Source: Larix kaempferi (taxonomy: Eukaryota > Streptophyta > Pinopsida > Pinales > Pinaceae). Taken from it: a stretch of DNA of 64,000 nucleotides. Position numbers and translations under genes: made by a program. Positions 56,394 through 64,000 of the stretch are shown here, in pieces. The stretch lies in NCBI GenBank assembly GCA_027924585.1, contig BSBM01000370.1:24175501-24239500 (forward strand), written 5' to 3'. The notes under the pieces are model-generated. The model saw nothing but the letters and a program-made list of their open reading frames with translations, had not been told where the DNA came from and did not search any database. The first letter of the stretch is position 1. Each line of letters opens with the position of its first letter.

Positions 56394-59300
56394 CTGAACA
56401 ATAGAAATACAGTTTAACAAATTGCTAGACAACTTTAAATAAAAAATAATCTACGAACTTGAAAAGGGATTCTGATTGAACACATAAAAGTCGCATATGC
56501 AAGAAATCCATATCCCTGTCTTCTTGTTAGGCTTCTGGTGCTCAAGGGTTAGATAAATAGATGCCATAAAGAGTTGCAATCATTTAAGCAGAGAGGCCAC
56601 AACCAACAGAAGACTAATAAGTACTGCCATGAATATAGCCATGTAAATGCAAAAAATTCATCCCCTTGATCTGGATGAAAATTCATTTCATCAAAACAAA
56701 AATCTCATCAGTTAGACGTGGATGAAATTATACTGGGAGGAAGGTAGAGAAGCATAGCTATAAGGGTGATTGTATTTATCGTGTAGGCCTATAGACCACA
56801 ACTTGCTATTTTCCAGCCATGTGATTGTCCTAATTTTAACAAAACCTTACAACAATAAAGCAACTCAAAACACAATTATATCTTCCTGAAATTTTTTTTG
56901 ACTATAGATGCATTCATTTCCAATATCAGGACATTCTGTCCCTAAACTTAAGAACGGGGAAGAGTTAGAGCTGAAAAAGAGAAATCTTGGGAAGCAACAC
57001 AACACCATCAGATGTTTGTTAGAGGTGGACATGTTTTATTCAAATAATTATTAAGCAACAAGGACTGGGAATCTTAATCATTGACTTAGGTATTCGAGGA
57101 GAATAGATCCAGAGGGACCAAGATGAGAACCAGAATAAGTCTGACCAAGAACTGTGACTCCCAAAACTCTACTCTTAATATATAAAACGAAAATACACAT
57201 CGAAGAGAATTTTTGGTGCACAAAGACCCACAAGGAAAACTGATAAGAGCATGAAACTAAATGAGATAAATATTTTAGTAGCATTTTTAAAGGACCTTCA
57301 ACTCTACAGAATGGCAGAACTACAAGACAGATGAAAAGGACAGAGTGATGCAAGTCATACTCCTTTTAGTTTATCAATTAGAGAGGCCTCCTTTCGCAAC
57401 CTCTAGGTTGTTGAGAAATGTCAAGTCTATATTAAAATTAGAGGATGGACCCAAATGGAAGACAAAGGAGATATGAGAATATATTTTATTCACTCATGTC
57501 TTGTATACAAATCTTTGCTTTTATTCACATACCCAGCAATTAGGTGGTCTTCACTACCGACCTAATATCAAATTTGGGTGAATAACATCTAATATGACCC
57601 TTATTTAAAAACACTAATACTAAGTTGGGTTATTTTGACCTTTATTAACACACTAACATCATAACCCTAGGTTGGGTCACTTGGTTATTGTGACCCTTGT
57701 AATAACTTTATTTTCATATTGCTCCTTACTATAAATAGATTATTATAATGGGCCTAGTTAATTTGACCAACAAAAGCGAGGTGCAATTTACAGATTGTAT
57801 GATGCACTTATCAAACCTAGTATGGATGGATGCATAACATTGTTAGAATATAAGGCTTACATGTGTAATAAGTCACCTTAGCGACTTAGGCTATAAAAGT
57901 TAAGAGTTTTAATTATTATTATTAGCTTTGAGAGTTCTGAACAAATAAGACCTACATAACTCTTTGTTACCCCCAAAACTAACATGTGTGATTACAGTCT
58001 CGAAGATGCAAGCTAGCCCAGGGGAACAAAGGGATTAGGCCAATGTCACCGCACCAACCCCCTCTCACTTTAGGTTGGCTATTCTCCAACTCAAAGGGGA
58101 GTCTTCCCTAGGGTAGGGTTTCACTAGGGCAAAGGAAATGAGGAGCAAGGTGATTTGAATGGGTTTCCCTAGCAAAGGTTGTTTTTTTAGTATAGGATTT
58201 TATAATAGGTGATGGGAGGATAAGGGACCCGCTCCAAGGACTAGTGCCACTGCCAATCCAACCAAGGGAAAATGGAATCAAAGGGTAACCAATCTTAGAG
58301 GGCCTTGCTTCAAAAAATATCCAGGAAATAAGAGTACTCTAGGAAACCCTTTACCTCAAAGGATATACCGGAGGGTTCACTTGCAATCACATAGGGAGAG
58401 AGAAATACTCACTCCTTCACTTCTTTACTTGGGTGTACCCTATACCAAGGGGGTTAGAACTTGCACCATCCAATTGAAGAACAATGTAAAGAGGAAACTC
58501 CTTTAAATGCAAGATAACAAATAGATCTAAGATAAACTTCTTACCCTAGATCCAATCCAACGAGACAATAATATCCTTTCAATGGTTGATAAAATAATAT
58601 GGAGGCTCCACCATCAATTGACATGGAAGTATAATCGATTGCTAATGTTAATTTCTCAATATGTGTTCTTGGTGAGTGCATGTGTTCTACTACGACGGTG
58701 GAGCATATTCTAGTTTTGGAGGTGATAATTTATTGACCGAGCATATTGCAGCCTGTTGACGTATTCCAGTTCCTTGTTGACTGAAGAAAAGAGCTTCATA
58801 TATACAATTATCGACCAAGTTCTTTAGCAATTGGAGCATCCATTTGATTAAAATAATGTGTCAACCAAAAGAGCATTTAGACGGCCCTCCACCTATCAAC
58901 TTCGGCACTTAATCAACCGACAATTCTACAATCGATCATCAAATGTTCATCGCCTGCAACATTCATCCACTTATCGACTTGATGATCTAGTGACTCGAGT
59001 AATCATTCCACTGGCATCGATTTGACTGTCTTCAGAGTCGACTTGGTCCCTTTAGGTAAAAGTGCTTTGTACGTATGTTATCATAGTTAGAGCTGTCAAT
59101 CATATATTTTAAAAGACTTGAGTCAATTGTAAATTATAGTCGACCTTTTATTGTGCTAGATTTGTCGAGAGTAATTTTAAGTCAATATCTAGAATGGTCA
59201 TTGTAAATGTAGTCGAGCACAATATACTTTTTGGTCACTCTTCTTAAATATGGTTGATGGTTGAGATTGATCCCCTCATTTATGGTCGATTGGTATTTTC

Positions 59301-60009
59301 ACCAACGAGTTAATTGCAAGTCGAGTAAAAATGTGGTCGATAGTGTTTTGGTCGATCTCTAATTTTGGTCGTGACCGACTCCCTTTATGGTCCATTTGCA
59401 TTTTTTCGTCAATTAAAACTATGTATTTGGTCACCTATCCCAATGTGACTCTATTGTAATATTTGTAGATGAGGAGATGAAATGTGAACCTCTCAAGGTA
59501 GGTGATTTCCTTACCTTTGTAATGAAGTCGGTTTCTAGCCAACTCAACAAGTTGAGTAAAGTTGAGTCAGTCGGGTTTAAAGAAGTCGACCACAACCAAG
59601 TTTACGCGCATGAGCATGAAGCACAAAATATTGAAGGCATTATTAATCCTCACGACAGATGAAAATGGTATTCAAGCAGAAGACACCTTACACAACACAG
59701 ATCAAAGCTTAATGAAATATGATGACACAAAGAACATTTGAACAAATTGAGCCCCCCCGGTGCAGAAATGTAGAAGCAGTTTTTGGGTTGTGACTTTGGA
59801 AGTTGAAGGCAGAGAAATGGTATAGAAAGCAGAGCCAAAAGTCTTGACAGTTCTGAACCGCTGGAGGTGAATGCCGACCAGATGATTAAAAGGTGAGGCT
59901 TCGACTGACTACTACCAAATTGAAGACGAATACTGAAGAATCACAAGTCACGGTTGTTTCTGCATACTTGTTCTCTTCAGGACGAAGAAGAGTATTGGGG
60001 TGGGGGAGA
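56394..60009. other. long non-coding interval, possible intron and element relics
   Basis: AT-rich, without a convincing exon for the gene at 55840. Near 57841 a TGTTAGAATATAAGG start with CTATAAAAG about 50 bp on resembles an LTR, but has no partner. From about 58620 to 59600 the tetramer TCGA is unusually frequent. A short frame at 59477-59662 has no known domain. The end (59995-60009, TTGGGGTGGGGGAGA) is a polypurine tract for the LTR at 60010, so part of this stretch is probably internal sequence of that element. Confidence 0.4.
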
Positions 60010-60243
60010 TGTTGGCGAGGCCTATGAGGCCTTCCCTATGTCATCATGTATAACGTAAAACCCTAAATGAGATTTGTTGGAGCGGATATAACCGCTCCAA
60101 CCATATCCACTATGTATAAATACCCATTCTAAGAGGAATACAAACCAACTAAACGTTCCATCCAATACTTGTTCTTCTTGGTAGTTTGTTGTGTATACTT
60201 ACATTCTCTACTTGGATGTTGTGTTGAACTTGCATGTTCAACA
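60010..60243 (+). repeat. 3' LTR of a small or truncated LTR element
   Basis: Starts TGTTGGCGAGG right after a polypurine tract and ends TGTTCAACA, about 234 bp with short inverted ends. It contains TATAAATA near 60115. No 5' LTR or pol was found upstream, so the element is either non-autonomous or truncated. Confidence 0.6.
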
Positions 60244-60280
60244 GTGTCTTTGGAAAATATCCATAGTCAAACCATAGATC

Positions 60281-60880
60281 TCATATGTGGAACTGATGGA
60301 TGTGATGGAAGATCACATAGGAAATGATCATCAAGTCACCACTACATGTTGAGGGGTGACAACCCTTATTGATCTGGGGTTGAAGAGCATGCCTCAGACT
60401 AAAAGAAGTCATTGAGAATTGCACCCCCAAGTAAGTGTATGTGTCGGTAATCTTGATCTCCTCTCCTTTAAAAAAGAAATGGCAATCCAAGAGAACCTTC
60501 TTCGACACATTGATAATCATAACCTTGGTTTTACCCGGGTTGACCATCAACTGCTAAAACTCATAGAACAAGGCCAATGCATTTAGATATCTCTTCAATC
60601 CCTTTGAGAATGAGGCCAAGAGGATTATATCATCAGTGAAAAGTAGAATAGATATCAAAATCTAGTGAATAAGGCACCCATCTTTGTCCTAGATATGCTT
60701 ATGAAGGAAGAACTCCATCTCATCAATGTATATCGCAAACAAGGTGTGGGGCAAAGGGCACCCCTGCTTGTTCCCAATAGTACTCTTGATAATGTCGGAT
60801 ACCTCGTGAGCTATGCGGAGATGGCCAATGAACAACTCATACAGACACATGATGGCAGTTCGTAAGGTCTCGGATGTCAA
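60281..60880 (-). pseudogene. LINE reverse transcriptase fragment
   Basis: One frame on the minus strand over about 600 bp carries conserved non-LTR RT pieces in order. These are NKQGCPLPHTLFAIYIDE near 60770, the catalytic LFTDD near 60631-60643 and VNPGKTKVMI near 60540, ending in TDTYTYLGVQFS. Two or three stops interrupt it (after 60689 and before 60550). The 5' and 3' parts of the LINE are absent; the right edge stops just before the diverged LTR. Confidence 0.8.
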
Positions 60881-60920
60881 TGGCTTTGAGCCTCTAGAAA
60901 AGGGTTGGCTCTAGGGACTA

Positions 60921-63900
60921 TTATAACATCCATAGTAGCCAGGCTACCATGATTGCAGAGCAGTTTCCTATATATTTTTGAGTCGGGCCTTTACAAGTTT
61001 TTGATGAGATCATCCTATGACGAGCAGTACTTTTGATGATCACTCATGTATTAGAGCAGCCCCAGATCAGATATGATGAACCTTATGCCATGACTGAGCC
61101 TCATGACCTCAGATTTGATGATTGAGGTGACCATTTTTGTTCCACACAGAGCAGTGTGATAGTGCCCAGAGCTTTACAACAGCAGTGTTCCAGTGACGAT
61201 TAATGATCCAAATGGTAGATACAGGTATATGGCCCAGCAGGTATATGGTTGCGGATTGGATATGTTTGCCTTGCTCTTTTGCTTATCTTAGTAGCTTGAC
61301 TAGGTATTTAGTGGTTATGATCTGGCGATATATATATATATATATATATGGACATGGATGTTTTGATGATTATCTAGAGTCTAAAATGATCTAATTACTC
61401 AGAATAAGAAGTTCTTGTTTATACTCATTGGTTTTACCCTCTTAAGTAGTATGGGCGTGGTCATTCCCACCATTTATGGCTTGCTAGTTATGGCATCACC
61501 TTTCACTTTCCCCATCCATCCGTTCTCTTTCATATTTGGTTTTACCTTGACTTACACCTTAGCCTGTGATATGGAGGACCTCCCCACTTTTGCCTCTATG
61601 TTGGATAGTTTCCCTGTTGTTTGTGTTTCGGCTCTGAGTTGTGCAACGGAACTTACCGAAGCCTTGATCCTTCTGGGCCAGGAGAACCCGCTGGTGTTGG
61701 TTCCTGAGCTTAGGTGAGTTGGATTCGATGCCTTGACCTCTCTGGTCGGTTGCCCCCGATGTTTGGTTCTAATTGTGAATGATCCCCCTAGTTTCCTGAG
61801 TTGTGTTGTCTAAACCTAAAGCAAAATGTACTACCATCATTACATGCATGTCTGAACTATTATTATATCTTTTGTGCAAGCCCATCGAAATATTTTAAAA
61901 CCGTGCTTCTCAGCACAATGAAAGAGGGCTATGAAATGAAATGAAAAAATAGCCTGGATAAAAGCTACAATTAGTTGTGCTTCTAAGCACATGAAAAATC
62001 CAAAGTGTCATAAGGCCTAAAAAGCAGTGGTTAAATATATGCTAAATCCAAAGACTGTTGGCCATGATAAAATGTAATGATTAATTCCTCACGGAGCCTA
62101 CAGGTTGGGATGTGAGATGGAGTAAGGGACAACTAATTCTAAGTGTCCCCTAGAACCTCAAGTTACGGTAAGTTGTGCACCTAGCTACGGCGGTTCTAGA
62201 AAAGATCCTCACGGAGCTGGTTCCAGCTTGGATATGAGTTGTAGACATTTGCTAAAGGTTGAATAAGCACCTCTCAAAACAACTTATTCCATTTGTGAGA
62301 CACTGCCATTCCCTGTGTGTATATTATCCGACATATGCTTAAGTGAGTCTCCGTTTTCCCTTTATCCAAAGTGTCACAGTGTTGATTTTGTAAAGTCACT
62401 CCCTTATCCTAGCCTTGCATTTTTCACCTTCAGCCATTCTTAGAAAAATGGTCACGTCCATGAAATGAGTATATTCTTGAGGTTCTGTTTTGAGTAATTG
62501 ATTGTTTTAATTTTGGACTTATATTTGATGTGTTAACTGCTTAATCGCCAATGAAATGTTACTTTATACTTTATTCTTGCTATTAGAATAATTAAAAGAG
62601 CATATCTTATCCATTTGCACCTGCAGCATCAGGCATTTTAAGTCTGGGTCATTATTTTGGTCAATCTTGACCTGGTCAACCTAGTTTGACCAAGTCAACT
62701 GCAGGATCTGAGATGAGTTGGACCGTTGATGTTTGAGATTGATTATTTATGGTCCTATGATGCCCACTTGATGGTTTCATGCAGCAGACATAGGTTTCAT
62801 ATGATGGTTTGATGGATTTTTATTATTATTATTATTTACAGACCATTATTTTTATTTGTCCGGGCATGGATTGAGCTTACAGATGATTATCCAGATGACC
62901 ACAGGGTGTATGAGTACTCATCTCTAGTACATTTGGACCTTATGAGCCCATTGGCACACTCAAATTTCAGTTACAGGCACTTTCAGATGAGATTACAGTC
63001 AGATTGTCACTTTATTGCAGATTTGCCATTATAAAATGGCCTGACAGCATAGTTGGAGATTTATTTGTTTCACATAGGGCGCTACAGAGGGAGTATGGTG
63101 TCCAACCACTTGTTATTACCATATTACCATACCTCCAGACATTTTGGTATAGTCAGATTTGTGCCCGGGGCACCAGGAAGAAAGCTACAGGAATTTTATT
63201 ACTTTAGAGGTGATTTTCTTAGGATAAAAAATGGAATAAAATGGTCACTGAGGAAATCGATTTGGGAAATTGAGGCAAGGAATTGGCATGAGGTTTGTTC
63301 AGAGAATTTTTGTGATGCATCCCACACCTTTTGGCATTGATTGCAGCATTCAGTGGGATCCACACACACTCCGGGATATTATTTTGATGTTTTATTATGC
63401 TTTTGAGGGGGGCACGATTTGGTCACTCGGTCACTTTGTGATGTTATAGAGTCATATTATTTATCATTGTGCCATGGGGCCATGCTAGTGAAGGATATAA
63501 TCACCTCCTAGGCCCACCATGTGCTTTATTCACTTGTCCTAGTCACTTGTCATGTGGTACGTCCCACTAGGGCGTCTTAGTGAAGTGTGCCCCCCTCTTT
63601 TAGTGAGTTGATCCATGTATTGTATTTCTGGCTCATCTTAGCCGTTGATTATAATTGTTGTATCTTTTGATCTCCACCACTCACTTAGAAAGTGGTTAGG
63701 GTTTTGGTCTCTCTCATTCCTATTTAAGGAAGAGACCCCCTCATTGTAAAGGAACCTTTGGGCTCTAGAACTCTTGGAATAAAATATTATTTTGCAAATC
63801 TACTTCTCATGCTTTGATGAATGTTCTTGTACGTGATTGGAATGCCTTTCTTTTGGACATCTTAGTAATTTTTATGCGATTTCAACATATTTTTGGGGAG

Positions 63901-64000
63901 GTCGAATTCATCTTGTGCAGGGGTACAACTAGCTTGGAGGGGCGATTGTGGGGCTTCCCCCATCTCTTCTTGGGCAAGACATTTTCATCTTGAAGGGAGT
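60921..64000 (+). repeat. diverged relative of the giant LTR, cut by the window end
   Basis: From about 60921 (TTATAACATCCATAGTAGCC) the sequence follows the giant LTR in order, with many substitutions and length changes. Shared anchors include GTAGCC.GGCTACCAT, CATGCCATGACTGAG, GTATATGG/GACCCAGCAGGTATA, GATCTGGCGAT, GTGAGACAC.GCCATTCCCTGTGT, CCATGGGG and GTGGTTAGGGTTTTGG. About 3.1 kb is inside the window. The internal region, if any, lies to the right. It represents an older copy or a related subfamily. Confidence 0.8.
63677..63727 (+). promoter_or_regulatory. putative LTR core promoter in diverged copy
   Basis: CCACT (63677-63681), AGTGG (63691-63695) and TATTTAA (63721-63727) repeat the arrangement at 4507-4558, with identical spacing and better conservation than the surrounding LTR. 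Confidence 0.5.

Noticed and set aside
1-64000. CRISPR arrays, operons or phage genes
   Set aside because: No regularly spaced short repeats and no bacterial-type gene packing; content is eukaryotic transposons.

Overview
The window looks like plant nuclear DNA built almost entirely of nested transposable elements. Evidence is the set of families: Ty1/copia, several Ty3/gypsy lineages including two chromodomain chromoviruses, a DUF659-type hAT transposase, a LINE reverse transcriptase and a probable tRNA-derived SINE, all AT-rich and mostly broken. There are no bacterial operons, rRNA genes or CRISPR arrays. A large-genome land plant is likely; a gymnosperm fits the style of the elements, but the sequence alone does not prove it.

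Left third (1-24352). A minus-strand coding frame (24352 down to 815) of a family I cannot name with certainty is split at one point by a recent 21.9-kb insertion (2001-23901) flanked by the 5-bp target duplication GAAAC. The insertion is not a normal two-LTR element. It is LTR-internal-LTR-internal-LTR: three 4,505-bp LTRs and two 4,193-bp internal regions in exact 8,698-bp register, differing only by scattered point changes. Each internal region has a tRNA-Asp-type primer site and one long open frame (about 1,121 aa from its first ATG). That frame holds a gag domain, a retropepsin-like domain, a long acidic linker and an integrase C-terminal-like module, but no reverse transcriptase, RNase H or integrase core. 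It therefore looks like a non-autonomous, giant-LTR gag-protease element, and it is the best candidate here for something poorly described. A diverged relative of its LTR fills 60921-64000.

Middle (24353-36339). A decayed Ty1/copia element (25411-30516) has a broken polyprotein and an altered RT active site (YVDG). It abuts the 3' part of an old Ty3/gypsy pol (30517-32508). About 3.8 kb without recognisable genes follows.

Right-centre (36340-54085). Two fragments of a DUF659/hAT transposase gene are present. The second is interrupted by a Reina-like chromovirus (39804-53857, duplication TTTAA), whose leader is in turn interrupted by a second chromovirus on the opposite strand (40313-48400, duplication GTACC). 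This gives a clean three-layer nest with both sets of target duplications preserved.

Right (54086-64000). This part holds a probable SINE, a 58-bp tandem duplication, and the only plausible host gene piece: a terminal exon on the minus strand (55840-56393) encoding a C-terminal membrane anchor, with a good splice acceptor and a poly(A) signal. Next come long non-coding sequence, the 3' end of a small LTR element, a LINE RT fragment and the diverged giant LTR running off the window.
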